A stretch of DNA of 64,000 bases from a marine group bacterium Sva0996 bin134 (GTDB taxonomy: Bacteria > Actinomycetota > Acidimicrobiia > Acidimicrobiales > Bin134): positions 1 to 64,000 of the forward strand of contig MPNQ01000013.1 in assembly GCA_002239105.1 (NCBI GenBank). Reading direction: 5' to 3'. The notes under the pieces are model-generated. The model was not told where the DNA came from and searched no databases. It saw only the letters and a list, made by a program, of their open reading frames with translations. This document shows positions 7,813 through 16,033 of the stretch, piece by piece. Positions within the stretch are counted from its first letter, which is position 1, and every line of letters starts with the position of its first letter. The position numbers and the translations under genes are program-made.

Positions 7813-8981
7813 GCGACATCGGCACCGCCATCGAGGCCTGGGATGAGTGGTGCGAGCTGCTCAAGCGGATGGGCCGTGAAGTCGTCGCCCCGCCCTATCC
7901 CACCGACGATGGCGGCGATCTGGAAATGCTCGAGCACCTAGCCGACAACGTGGAGGCGTTCTTGGGCTGGGAGGTTTTCCACGCCGACCCCACCCGCCCG
8001 TTCTTCAACCGCCAGAACGACCTGACCGTCCAGTGGGGCGGCCCCAACGCCGACAACGTGTACCGCCATGCCCGCATCGAGCCCGGCCGCCGCTACCGGA
8101 TCACCGGCAACATGCACGGTTGCGACGACTTCATCCTGGCGCTGCGGGCCGGTTTCATGCACAACGACATCTGGGGCACCAAGGCCACTATCACTGCCCA
8201 CGACCTCGGGCTCAGCCGCCACGAAGACATCGACATCCTGCTGGGCGGCGACGAACCCGGCGCAGTGGCCATCCCCGACGGGGTGCTCTCGGCGTCGATC
8301 CGGGAGTACTACTTCGACTGGACCGCGGACGAGCCCGCCTTCTTCACCATCGAGTGCCTCGACCCCGACCCTGTTCCCGTGCTCGACGGCCCGGTCTTCG
8401 CCAATCGGGTGCGCCGGGCCATGATGCAGATGACCGACTCCATCGAGCGCTGGAACGCCTACATGGTGATGAACCGGGCCGAGCGCATCGACAACAGCTT
8501 CACCAACCGCACCCTGGAGGTGTCCAAAGGCCTGTCCATGGCCCGCTACGAGTTCTGCTTCTGGGATCTAGAGCCCGACCAAGCCCTCATCGTGACCGCC
8601 GAGGTGCCCGAGGCCCACTACTGGGGCGCCCAGCTCTACATGATGGGCACCTTCGAGCTGGTCGACACCTACGCCCACATCTCCTGTCGCAACCAATCCC
8701 AGACCACGGTCGACTCCGACGGCAAAGTGCGCTACGTGGTGTGCGGCACCGACCCCGGCGCCGCCAACTGGCTGGACAACGCCAACCGCCGCAACGGCCT
8801 ATGCACCCTCCGCTGGTTCTGGCCCACCGGCGACCAAGCGATGTCCCCCACCACCGAAGTCGTCGACTTAGCCGACGTGGCCGCCGCCCTACCCGCCGAC
8901 CACCCCGCCGTGGTCCCTGCTGACCGGGCTGCTGACCTAGCCACCCGCCAAGCCCACCTGCGTCATCGGTTTAGAACCTAG
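7809..8981 (+). CDS. DUF1214-domain protein
   Basis: A 390-residue protein ending in the aromatic-rich DUF1214 signature region (Y-W-G-A-Q-L-Y, R-N-Q-S-Q-T, then N-R-R-N-G-L-C-T-L-R-W-F-W-P). No signal peptide or membrane segment is visible. The family is uncharacterised but is commonly found near lipid and xenobiotic catabolism genes. The ATG at 7809 overlaps the upstream stop in an ATGA arrangement, so it is translationally coupled to the two hydrolases. Its stop shares bases with the stop of the convergent SDR gene (8978-8981, CTAG). Confidence 0.8.
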   Translation: MSDIGTAIEAWDEWCELLKRMGREVVAPPYPTDDGGDLEMLEHLADNVEAFLGWEVFHADPTRPFFNRQNDLTVQWGGPNADNVYRHARIEPGRRYRITGNMHGCDDFILALRAGFMHNDIWGTKATITAHDLGLSRHEDIDILLGGDEPGAVAIPDGVLSASIREYYFDWTADEPAFFTIECLDPDPVPVLDGPVFANRVRRAMMQMTDSIERWNAYMVMNRAERIDNSFTNRTLEVSKGLSMARYEFCFWDLEPDQALIVTAEVPEAHYWGAQLYMMGTFELVDTYAHISCRNQSQTTVDSDGKVRYVVCGTDPGAANWLDNANRRNGLCTLRWFWPTGDQAMSPTTEVVDLADVAAALPADHPAVVPADRAADLATRQAHLRHRFRT

Positions 8982-9736
8982 GTCCGCATCAAGCCGCCGC
9001 CGTCCACCTGAAAAGTCTCGCCGGTCACGTACTGACTCGCGTCAGAAAGCAAGAACCCGATCACCGGCGCGATGTCGCTCACCGGGTCACCGTCACGCCC
9101 CATGGGATGGTTGTCGAACAGGGCCTTGTAGGCCGCCATGCGGTCGGGATCGTCGTCGGGCGGTGCCCGATGGGCCACCGACGCCGGGTTCACGCAGTTC
9201 ACGGTGATGCCGCCGCGACCCCACTCCCGGGCCGCAGTACGGGTCAGCGAGCGAATGGCCTCCTTGGCCGCCCCATAGGGCCCGAAGCCCGGCCCGCCGG
9301 TGATCCCCACGTTGGTGCCGAAGGTGATGATCCGCCCCCGGCCCTTGGCCGCCATGTGGGGATGTACTGCCTGCATGAACCACAGCGTGCCCTTGGGCCC
9401 GGTGTCGAACAGCAGGTCCATGTCCGACTCGTCCACCTCCAACAGCGGCATGGTGGGACGGAACGACTGGGCATTGGCCACCAGCCCGTCCACTGTGCCC
9501 CATCGCTCCACCGTCCGATCCACCACCTCGTTGGCGTGATCCTGGCTGCCCACCGACCCAGGCACCGCCAGCACGTCGCCTCCCCGCTCTCGCAGTTCAG
9601 CCGCGGTGGCCTCGATCCGCTCAGGCTTGCGGCTGGTCACCGTGAGCTTCACGCCCTGGTCCACCAGGTACTCGGCGATACCCCGGCCTATGCCCTTTGA
9701 GGCCCCGGTGACGATTACGACCTGACCTTCCAGCAT
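8978..9736 (-). CDS. Short-chain dehydrogenase/reductase with atypical active site
   Basis: A 252-residue Rossmann-fold SDR. The dinucleotide motif T-G-A-S-K-G-I-G and the C-terminal V-T-G-E-T-F-Q-V-D-G-G-G are normal, and the catalytic Y-G-A-A-K is intact. Two usual residues are altered. The Ser 13 positions before the Tyr is Thr (F-G-T-N-V-G), and the N-N-A-G structural motif reads V-A-N-A-Q. It may therefore be slow or specialised. The start ATG 9736 (M-L-E-G-Q) is chosen over ATG 9784 because it gives a canonical SDR N-terminus and has TACGCT 6 nt upstream. Confidence 0.86.
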   Translation of the reverse strand: MLEGQVVIVTGASKGIGRGIAEYLVDQGVKLTVTSRKPERIEATAAELRERGGDVLAVPGSVGSQDHANEVVDRTVERWGTVDGLVANAQSFRPTMPLLEVDESDMDLLFDTGPKGTLWFMQAVHPHMAAKGRGRIITFGTNVGITGGPGFGPYGAAKEAIRSLTRTAAREWGRGGITVNCVNPASVAHRAPPDDDPDRMAAYKALFDNHPMGRDGDPVSDIAPVIGFLLSDASQYVTGETFQVDGGGLMRT

Positions 9737-9742
9737 CGCCTG

Positions 9743-9748
9743 AGCGTA
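9743..9748 (-). promoter_or_regulatory. -10 element TACGCT for the SDR gene
   Basis: On the minus strand TACGCT is 6 nt before the ATG at 9736, which would make the mRNA leaderless and supports the shorter start. Confidence 0.5.
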
Positions 9749-9782
9749 CTGTTCTATGTGATGCGAACCTGTCTCGGCGGCC

Positions 9783-11051
9783 ATGAGCTGGACTCCTGAC
9801 CCGCGGCCCGACTGGGTGGCCGCCGTCAACCGGGGCGACGCCGGTCCGGTGGTAGACGAGGCCCGCCGCCCGTTCGATCCCGACCTGCTGATGGCCGAAG
9901 CTCTGGTCCGCCAGGGCCGGACACCCGACGACCGGGCCGCATTGGGCGACGACGACTTCGTCGAGCCCCTCACCCTGTTCTGCCGTGGACTGGAGCACGA
10001 GGCCGACCTCACCGTCATGGGCCGATGGATGTCGCGGCGCATGATCCTGCGCCTTTTGGAAGTCCGTATCCAGCTCAACGACTACCTGGCCGCCGACCCC
10101 GGCACCCTGGACGAGCCCATCGAAGAACCCATCTTCGTGATAGGCGCTCCCCGCACCGGCACCACCGTCATTCACGGCGTCCTGGCCCAAGACCCTGCCC
10201 ACCGGGCCCCAGAGGGCTGGGAGCTGCTGCGCCCAGTGCCCCCGCCCCACCCCGAACCCGACATCCGGGCCGCCGACCCCCGCATCGCCCTGGCCGGCGC
10301 CGAGCTGGTCATGCCCCAGACGGTGGCCAGCGGCATGCTGGCGATTCACGAGTACTCCGGGCGCATGTTCAAAGAGTGCCTGTCGGCCATGTCGTTCGAG
10401 TTCCGCTCCGAGGAGATGGTCAGCCGCACCGACGTGCCCACCTACCAGGAGTGGTACGACTCCGCCGATCTGCGTCCCGCCTATCGCACCTACCGCAAAG
10501 TGCTCCAGGTATTGCAGCGCCGCATGCCCACCCGCCGGTGGGTGCTCAAGTCGCCCGCCCACCTTCAGGGCCTGCCCGCCCTGCTGGAGGTGTTCGACGA
10601 CGCCCGCTTCGTGATCACCCACCGCGACCCCACCGCCATCCTGCCCTCGGTGACGAGCCTCATCGCCACCATGCGCTGGGCCCACTCCGATCGGGTGGAC
10701 TTCGCCGCCATCGGCCGCTATCACCTGGATTTGTACGGCCGCAGCCTCGACAACCTCATCGACCTCATCGACTCCGGTCGACTACCCCCCGACCGCACCG
10801 CCCAAGTGCCCCACAAGCTGGTCAGCACCGACAAGCTGGCCGCTGCCCACTCGGTCTATGAGCAGCTCGGCATGGAACTGGCCCCAGAAACCGAGGCAGC
10901 AATAGCCGACTACGCAGCCGCCACCCCGCCCGGCAAACACGGCGAGCACCGCTACCAATTCGAAGACCTTGGGCTCACCCGAGCCGAGGTCCGGGCCCGC
11001 TTCGCCCGCTACATCGACCGCTTCGACATCCCGGTGGCCGACGATGGCTGA
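9783..11051 (+). CDS. Sulfotransferase-family protein
   Basis: A 422-residue PAPS-dependent sulfotransferase-fold protein (Sulfotransfer_3 type). The 5'-phosphosulfate loop is I-G-A-P-R-T-G-T-T (about residues 120-128). The downstream V-L-K-S-P-A-H-L and F-V-I-T-H-R-D-P-T-A-I segments match the 3'-phosphate-binding region. About 115 residues precede the loop, as in the long actinobacterial members of the family. No signal peptide is visible. The thioesterase gene overlaps its 3' end by 8 bp, so the two are coupled. Whether it sulfates or only binds a nucleotide cannot be told. Confidence 0.85.
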   Translation: MSWTPDPRPDWVAAVNRGDAGPVVDEARRPFDPDLLMAEALVRQGRTPDDRAALGDDDFVEPLTLFCRGLEHEADLTVMGRWMSRRMILRLLEVRIQLNDYLAADPGTLDEPIEEPIFVIGAPRTGTTVIHGVLAQDPAHRAPEGWELLRPVPPPHPEPDIRAADPRIALAGAELVMPQTVASGMLAIHEYSGRMFKECLSAMSFEFRSEEMVSRTDVPTYQEWYDSADLRPAYRTYRKVLQVLQRRMPTRRWVLKSPAHLQGLPALLEVFDDARFVITHRDPTAILPSVTSLIATMRWAHSDRVDFAAIGRYHLDLYGRSLDNLIDLIDSGRLPPDRTAQVPHKLVSTDKLAAAHSVYEQLGMELAPETEAAIADYAAATPPGKHGEHRYQFEDLGLTRAEVRARFARYIDRFDIPVADDG

Positions 11052-11724
11052 CCAAGAGCACCCTGAAACCGCCTCGGCCTATCGGCTGGCCGAGCTGCTG
11101 GGCGAGTTGCCCCACCCCGACGACTTCGGTCCCGAGGCCTACGAACTGGTGGAGCGCACCCGCGATCTGGTGGCTGCCGTGTCGGCCAACGACGCCGACC
11201 CCGCCACCCGGGCCGAGATCGCCCAAGCCCTGGCCGAGATCACCGAGCGGCTGCGCGCCGCAGCCCGCGATCCCCACATCGTGGTGGCCAAAGACCACGA
11301 GGGCACCATCTACAACCTGACCCAGGCCGGATCGGGCTTGCTCAACCCCCACGCCCCCCGGCTGATCTTCGACCCGGTGGCCCGGCCAGACCCCGATGCC
11401 GAGCCCCGGCCGGTGGAGATGCGGGCCACCGTAACCCTCACCGAGGCCCACTCCGGCCCACCCCACCGAGCCCACGGCGGCGTAGTGGCCACCATCCTCG
11501 ACGAGGCCCTGGGCACCGCCGCCACCCGAGCCGGCGCCACCGGCCTAACCGCAGGCATCAACATTCGCTACAAGACCGGCGTCCCCCTCCACACCGCGTT
11601 AGAGGTCACCTGCCGCTACTCCCGCACCGAAGGTCGCAAACACATAGCCACCGGCGAACTCCGAGCCGGAGACACAGTGTGCGCCACCGCCGAAGCGATC
11701 TTCATCACCGAGCCGCGCTCGTGA
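11044..11724 (+). CDS. PaaI-like hot-dog thioesterase
   Basis: A 226-residue protein with a C-terminal 4HBT hot-dog domain (about residues 120-222) carrying A-H-G-G-V-V-A-T-I-L-D-E, the usual catalytic block, and G-I-N-I-R-Y-K-T. It probably hydrolyses an acyl-CoA or aryl-CoA thioester. The first 110 residues are helical and acidic, without a recognised domain. The ATG at 11044 lies inside the end of the sulfotransferase gene, indicating translational coupling. It converges on the alcohol dehydrogenase with a 41-bp gap. Confidence 0.83.
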   Translation: MADQEHPETASAYRLAELLGELPHPDDFGPEAYELVERTRDLVAAVSANDADPATRAEIAQALAEITERLRAAARDPHIVVAKDHEGTIYNLTQAGSGLLNPHAPRLIFDPVARPDPDAEPRPVEMRATVTLTEAHSGPPHRAHGGVVATILDEALGTAATRAGATGLTAGINIRYKTGVPLHTALEVTCRYSRTEGRKHIATGELRAGDTVCATAEAIFITEPRS

Positions 11725-11765
11725 CCCTTGGAATGTCCCCACCGTGCTCTTCGTGCACCGTTGTC

Positions 11766-12887
11766 TCAGCGGAGGGAGATCACCAGCGAGCCGATGTGGT
11801 CTTTGCGCTCGAAGTCGGCCTGTGCAGCGTGAATGTCCTCTAGGGGGTAGACCCCGGCGACCACAGGGCGGACCTCGCCCCTCTCGATGTAGCCGACCAG
11901 ATCGGCGAACACCCGGGGAGCGAACACCGTCGCCCCGTACAACTCCAGGTCGTTGAGATACAGGGTGCGCAGATCTAGCTGCACAAGGGGCCCGGATATG
12001 GCCCCTGAGGTCGCATAGCGGCCGCCCCGTCGGAGAGCATCCAGGCAGGCGGAGAAGCGGGCACCGCCCACCACGTCGGCCACGGCGTCGAACGGCCCCC
12101 CGTTGGCTGCCACCGCGGCCTCCAGTGGCTCTGGATCATCGCGGGCCACCACTGCGTCGGCACCCAAGTCGCCGAGCCCCTCGAGTTTGGCCCGCCCCGC
12201 GATGGCTACCACCCGGGCCCCTCTCAGCTTGGCCAGCTGAATGAGGGCGGTGCCGACACCCCCCGACGCCCCCGTTACCGCCACCGACTGGCCCGGCTCA
12301 AGCCCCACCCGCTGCAACATGTGCTCGGCGGTCGACCACGAGCACGCGAAGCTAGCCAGCTCCACATCGCTCAACGGGGTGTCGATGGGGTGGGCGTTGC
12401 CCGCGGGCACTGCGCAGTACTCTGCGAATCCGCCGTCGTGCTCGCTGCCCAGGTAGCCGGCCAGCTCACGGCGTTCGGGGTGGCGGGAATCGCGAATCCA
12501 GGGATCGACCACCACCCGGTGGCCGACCAGTGCTTCGTCCACGCTGGAACCAGTGGCCACAATCCGTCCGCTCACATCGGCCCCCTGGATGCGGGGAAAG
12601 TCCAGCGTCCCTCGGCCCCAAGTGCTGTCGTCGGGCTGGGACTCCTCGAACCCGCGGCCGTCGGTGGCGCCGGTCACCGACCGGCTGTACCAGCCCACCC
12701 TGGTGTTGATGTCGGTGTTGTTGATGCCGCAGGCCGCAACCTCAATCAGCACCTCGTCGGCACCGGGCCGGGGGACGGGCACATCGCTACGCACCTCGAT
12801 CATCTCGGGACCGCCGTTGCCCACCAGCATCGCCGCCCGCATGGCCCTGGGTATCTGAGACCCGCTCGGCCCGTCTTGGCCGGTCAA
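11766..12887 (-). CDS. Zinc-type alcohol dehydrogenase / quinone oxidoreductase (MDR)
   Basis: A 373-residue medium-chain dehydrogenase/reductase with a GroES-like N-terminal domain (A-A-C-G-I-N-N-T-D) and a Rossmann domain (A-V-T-G-A-S-G-G-V-G-T-A-L). There is a 35-residue insertion near residues 65-100. The full Cys ligand set of zinc alcohol dehydrogenases is not evident, so a quinone-oxidoreductase-like activity is plausible. It is the last gene of the minus-strand operon. The TTG at 12887 overlaps the upstream stop by 4 nt and is used here; ATG 12842 (M-R-A-A-M-L-V) is a good alternative start. Confidence 0.85.
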   Translation of the reverse strand: MTGQDGPSGSQIPRAMRAAMLVGNGGPEMIEVRSDVPVPRPGADEVLIEVAACGINNTDINTRVGWYSRSVTGATDGRGFEESQPDDSTWGRGTLDFPRIQGADVSGRIVATGSSVDEALVGHRVVVDPWIRDSRHPERRELAGYLGSEHDGGFAEYCAVPAGNAHPIDTPLSDVELASFACSWSTAEHMLQRVGLEPGQSVAVTGASGGVGTALIQLAKLRGARVVAIAGRAKLEGLGDLGADAVVARDDPEPLEAAVAANGGPFDAVADVVGGARFSACLDALRRGGRYATSGAISGPLVQLDLRTLYLNDLELYGATVFAPRVFADLVGYIERGEVRPVVAGVYPLEDIHAAQADFERKDHIGSLVISLR

Positions 12888-14185
12888 GAGCCGGCCGCCC
12901 TCATCCGATCAGCCGCCCCCCTGCGCTGGGCCGCGGCGCGCTCCGGCGTAAGGCGGTGGCCCATTTCGTCGATTCGCAGTCCCCGGGCGGCGATGGGCGG
13001 CACCCCGGCATCAGCCATGCCCCGGTAGCGGGCCGCCAGGGCCTCCTTCTTTCGCACTTGGTGGGGCTGCATGTCGTCCAAGTCCCGCGGGCCGATGGCG
13101 TCTCCCAGCACAATCCGGCCATCAGCAGCTGCCCGGCTCAAGAGCGACTCACCTGCTTCGCTGCGAGCGATGACACCGCTGAAGCCCTCGTCTTCGCCCG
13201 TGGGCGCCCCGCCGGGCCACACGTCGGCCACCGCAACGTCGGCGGCCTCCCCCAGGGCATCGGGGCACAGCTTGCAGCGGGTCTCGAGGTCCCAGGTGCC
13301 CTCGTCCTCCCACAACTCGAGGTACCCGACCTCGAACGCCTGTCCGTCTCGGGCTTCCACCCGAGTGGGGCCGGGATTTCCGTGGCCCCGATAGCGAATG
13401 AGCGTCACGTCGGGCTCGGCCACTCCCAGTTGGTCCAGCAGCCGCTGCGACTTGGACAACCGCGACTGGCCGCCGCACACCATGGCCAACCGGGCCACCA
13501 CCAGCTTGTTGATGCGGGAGTCGGCGGCGGCCCGCCGGTGGAGCGCCCCTAGATCGCAGGGCTTGGCGATGACCACAAACGGCTTGCCCCGGTCAAGCGC
13601 CACCCCCAGGCCGGCCAAGGGCGCAGTCGGCCCATACCGGGATCCCGCATTGGCCAATACGTCCTCGGGGGTGGAGCTGATCACCCAGCGGGTTCGCAGG
13701 GGCCGGGCGGGATCGGGACCCACATGGAGGACGAATGCGGCCTCGCCGGCGGCCAACAAGTGCTGGCCCAACGCGGTGAGCACCCCCGCGGTGGCCGCGA
13801 CGAATCGGACTCCGGGATCGGCCGCCCACGCGTAGCGCATGGTGCCGCATCGGCCCCACACAGGGTCGAGCGGCAGGCTCAAATCGGCCCGGGGCTCGGC
13901 GATCACCCCAGGACAGGCGGTGAGGATGGCCCGCTCTTCCTCAGCGGAGAAGCCGCCCGTTGGCGCGGGGCGAAGCGATCCACCCGGCGTCGCAGCCATC
14001 TTCACCCGCCCGCCGGTGACGGCCTCGCAGAGCCCGCAGCCGACGCACAGGTCGCGGGCCACCACCTCGGCCACGCTGGCCAGCCGCTCCACCTTGCCGG
14101 CCTTGTCTCCCACGTCGTCCAGAGTCGGATTCCCGGCCTTGTCGACGCCGTCAGCAGGCGACCCGGGTTCGCTCTGGGCGGTCAT
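12884..14185 (-). CDS. Coenzyme F420 hydrogenase/dehydrogenase beta-subunit family
   Basis: A 433-residue FrhB/FdhB-type flavo-iron-sulfur protein that moves electrons between F420 and a partner. After an about 40-residue leader comes C-V-G-C-G-L-C (about residues 47-53), a ferredoxin-like cluster motif. The FrhB N- and C-terminal domains follow, with A-K-P-C-D-L-G-A-L (FrhB_FdhB_C) and a C-K-L-C-P-D-A-L cysteine pair. No hydrogenase subunits are nearby, so it may act with the alcohol dehydrogenase or another operon product. The ATG overlaps the upstream stop by 4 nt. The early residues contain two related segments (V-D-K-A-G-N, G-D-K-A-G-K). Confidence 0.88.
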   Translation of the reverse strand: MTAQSEPGSPADGVDKAGNPTLDDVGDKAGKVERLASVAEVVARDLCVGCGLCEAVTGGRVKMAATPGGSLRPAPTGGFSAEEERAILTACPGVIAEPRADLSLPLDPVWGRCGTMRYAWAADPGVRFVAATAGVLTALGQHLLAAGEAAFVLHVGPDPARPLRTRWVISSTPEDVLANAGSRYGPTAPLAGLGVALDRGKPFVVIAKPCDLGALHRRAAADSRINKLVVARLAMVCGGQSRLSKSQRLLDQLGVAEPDVTLIRYRGHGNPGPTRVEARDGQAFEVGYLELWEDEGTWDLETRCKLCPDALGEAADVAVADVWPGGAPTGEDEGFSGVIARSEAGESLLSRAAADGRIVLGDAIGPRDLDDMQPHQVRKKEALAARYRGMADAGVPPIAARGLRIDEMGHRLTPERAAAQRRGAADRMRAAGS

Positions 14186-14931
14186 GAAACTCGTAGGCGA
14201 TGGGCAAAGAGGTGGTCATAGTGGGGTCGGGTAACTTCGTAGGCCACTTGGACCCGCTCGGGGGCCGTGCTGATGTCGACATGGGTCCGAGCCTGGGGCT
14301 CAAAGCCTCGGGAGTTTCGAAGGTTCTCGTGGAATGAGCCGCCATCCCACCAGCTCACCTCGTCGCGGGCTCCCGACTCCCACTGCAGCGCCTCTTCGAT
14401 GTAATCGATGCCCACCGCCTGGCACCAAAGCGCCACCACGCCGGGCGGGTCCTCCAGCAGATCGTCACTGTCGATCACCGGCGGCGGAGTTCCCGTCTTG
14501 GACGACAGATGGTCGAACAGGGCCCGCTGCTCGGCGAATCCCGTCTCCTTGATGTGGAAGTCGGGCCAGTGCTTGTACATGGAGGTGATGGTCTTGGCCG
14601 GGTCGCGGATGAGGAAGCTGTGAGCGAAGCGATCGAAGAACTCGTCGCCCCACACGGCATCAAGATAGAGGGGGAAGTCCTTGATGAACACCGGGCCATC
14701 GGCCGCCGCGGCCCTCAGGTTGGCCCAAGCCGACTGGTAGGTGAGGCCGGGGGTCCGCGCGCTGTCGGGTTGAAGGCGGGGCCAGTCGGGCGACTCGCCC
14801 TGATACCACACCTCTCCGAATGGCTCGTGGAAGCAGGACATGTCACCCCGCATCCGCATCATCCACTCAAATGCAGTGGAAGTAGACCGGGGAACAGCCC
14901 ACAAGGCCAGGATCTTCCGACCGCTGGTCAT
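14182..14931 (-). CDS. Sulfotransferase-like P-loop protein
   Basis: A 249-residue protein related to small sulfotransferases. The N-terminal phosphate loop reads L-W-A-V-P-R-S-T-S-T-A-F, which is V-P-R-S-T-S-T rather than the G-x-P-R-S-G-T of classical members. It is followed by C-F-H-E-P-F-G-E and the conserved F-L-I-R-D-P-A-K-T-I segment. Homologues are often annotated as sulfotransferase family or branched-chain-aminotransferase-like. The ATG at 14931 overlaps the preceding gene's stop (ATGA). The position between a racemase-like protein and an F420 reductase is unusual for a sulfotransferase, and the role is unknown. Confidence 0.8.
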   Translation of the reverse strand: MTSGRKILALWAVPRSTSTAFEWMMRMRGDMSCFHEPFGEVWYQGESPDWPRLQPDSARTPGLTYQSAWANLRAAAADGPVFIKDFPLYLDAVWGDEFFDRFAHSFLIRDPAKTITSMYKHWPDFHIKETGFAEQRALFDHLSSKTGTPPPVIDSDDLLEDPPGVVALWCQAVGIDYIEEALQWESGARDEVSWWDGGSFHENLRNSRGFEPQARTHVDISTAPERVQVAYEVTRPHYDHLFAHRLRVS

Positions 14932-15752
14932 GTGGCCCCCTGTCCCTCCAGCGTGGCCAGCAACGAGCCGTGCCCCGGGGCGGACGACAGGCCCAGCTCC
15001 GACAGCATGGCCCAGTACAGAGCTATGTCCGACGCCACCACCGGTGCGCCGGTGCGCTCCTCGATGGCATCGACCACCTGAAGCATCCGGAATCCGGCCC
15101 CAGTCTGGACGATGGCGTCGGCGTTGGGGGCCTGGAGGTGAGCGTCCACCGCGGCGTCCGTCATCAGGTGGTCGGGATAGTCCCACAAGGTAGCGGCCTC
15201 TATGGCCAGTTTCTCCTCGTGGTCGGCCACCAATCCCTGGTCGATCAGGTCGCCGGCCCACAAGATCTCGAAGCCCGCCGCTTCCAGATAACGGTTGATG
15301 CCCGCCGACCAGTCGGGCCGGAAATAGCCGTTTGCCACCGTGATGGTGGTGGCTCCGATGGCCCGCAGCGCCTCCGCCAGGCACTGCCCGGCCATGAGGA
15401 ATCGGACGCCGGTCTCGTCGGCCAGCCGTCGGCAGAACGCGTCGATCTCCTCTGGGCCGGTTGTGCCGGAGCAGTGCACCCAATTGGTGCCCACCTGCCC
15501 GATTACCTGGCAGTGCGACTGGGCCAGACAGGCTGCGGCTTCGCTCAGCAGCTCGAAGTTGCCGGCCCGCTCATCGAGCCCCCACTCATAGCCGGGTATG
15601 TGGAGCACGCGTTGGAGTACTCCGGTGCCTTGGGGGGCCACTTGCAGGAACTGCTGAGGGCTGTCGTCGAAGTACCGGGGCGTGGTAACGAATCCGGCGT
15701 AGGCCTGGTATCGGCGACGGTCGGCGTGGGCAGTGGACACAGATCCCTCCAT
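14928..15752 (-). CDS. Aspartate/glutamate racemase / maleate isomerase-like protein
   Basis: A 274-residue member of the Asp/Glu racemase superfamily (arylmalonate decarboxylase and maleate isomerase branch). The first catalytic cysteine region is present (G-T-N-W-V-H-C-S-G-T, about residue 95). The region that usually carries the second cysteine reads I-V-Q-T-G-A-G-F-R-M, with none. With only one of the two cysteines, a decarboxylase, isomerase or lyase role is more likely than two-base racemisation. It is the first gene of a four-gene operon with 4-nt overlaps (14928-14931, 14182-14185, 12884-12887). ATG 15752 is used; GTG 15740 is possible. Confidence 0.75.
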   Translation of the reverse strand: MEGSVSTAHADRRRYQAYAGFVTTPRYFDDSPQQFLQVAPQGTGVLQRVLHIPGYEWGLDERAGNFELLSEAAACLAQSHCQVIGQVGTNWVHCSGTTGPEEIDAFCRRLADETGVRFLMAGQCLAEALRAIGATTITVANGYFRPDWSAGINRYLEAAGFEILWAGDLIDQGLVADHEEKLAIEAATLWDYPDHLMTDAAVDAHLQAPNADAIVQTGAGFRMLQVVDAIEERTGAPVVASDIALYWAMLSELGLSSAPGHGSLLATLEGQGAT

Positions 15753-15758
15753 CCTGGG

Positions 15759-15990
15759 CTACTGGCGCATCCGGGCGCTGGTGGGATCGTAGACCGGCTC
15801 GCTCAGCACCCGCGCCAGGCGAAACTCGCCCACGATCCGCACCTGCAACTCGTTGCCCGGTGTACTGCTTCTCCATGCGCAGCGAGACGAGCGCGTGATT
15901 GCCCACGTTGGCCAACCCCAGGTCTTGGGCCGCCGCCGGGTTGTTCGGGTGGCATGGCGGCAATCCGTCCAATGCAAGGGGATCGCAGTT
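15759..15990 (-). pseudogene. Decayed remnant of a GcvT-like (dimethylglycine/sarcosine dehydrogenase) C-terminus
   Basis: Two minus-strand frames together encode recognisable pieces of the aminomethyltransferase fold. Upstream comes L-A-N-V-G-N-H-A-L-V-S-L-R-M-E-K-Q-Y, the R-x-E-K-x-Y block of GcvT and dimethylglycine-dehydrogenase tails. After a frame change come L-Q-V-R-I-V-G-E-F-R-L-A-R and Y-D-P-T-S-A-R-M-R followed by a stop, which is the family's C-terminal end. The stretch of about 100 residues that normally separates these blocks is missing. The gene has thus lost its 5' part, an internal segment and its frame. It sits between the racemase-like operon and the Rieske oxygenase. Confidence 0.6.
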
Positions 15991-16033
15991 CTGGCCAGCT
16001 TCTTGACGCCTGCTATGTGCCACGATTATCGGC

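Noticed and set aside
9761..9799. ATG at 9761 preceded by TACTGT at 8 nt, a possible leaderless gene
   Set aside because: The frame ends after 12 codons; it may be an upstream leader peptide of the sulfotransferase gene but nothing else supports it.
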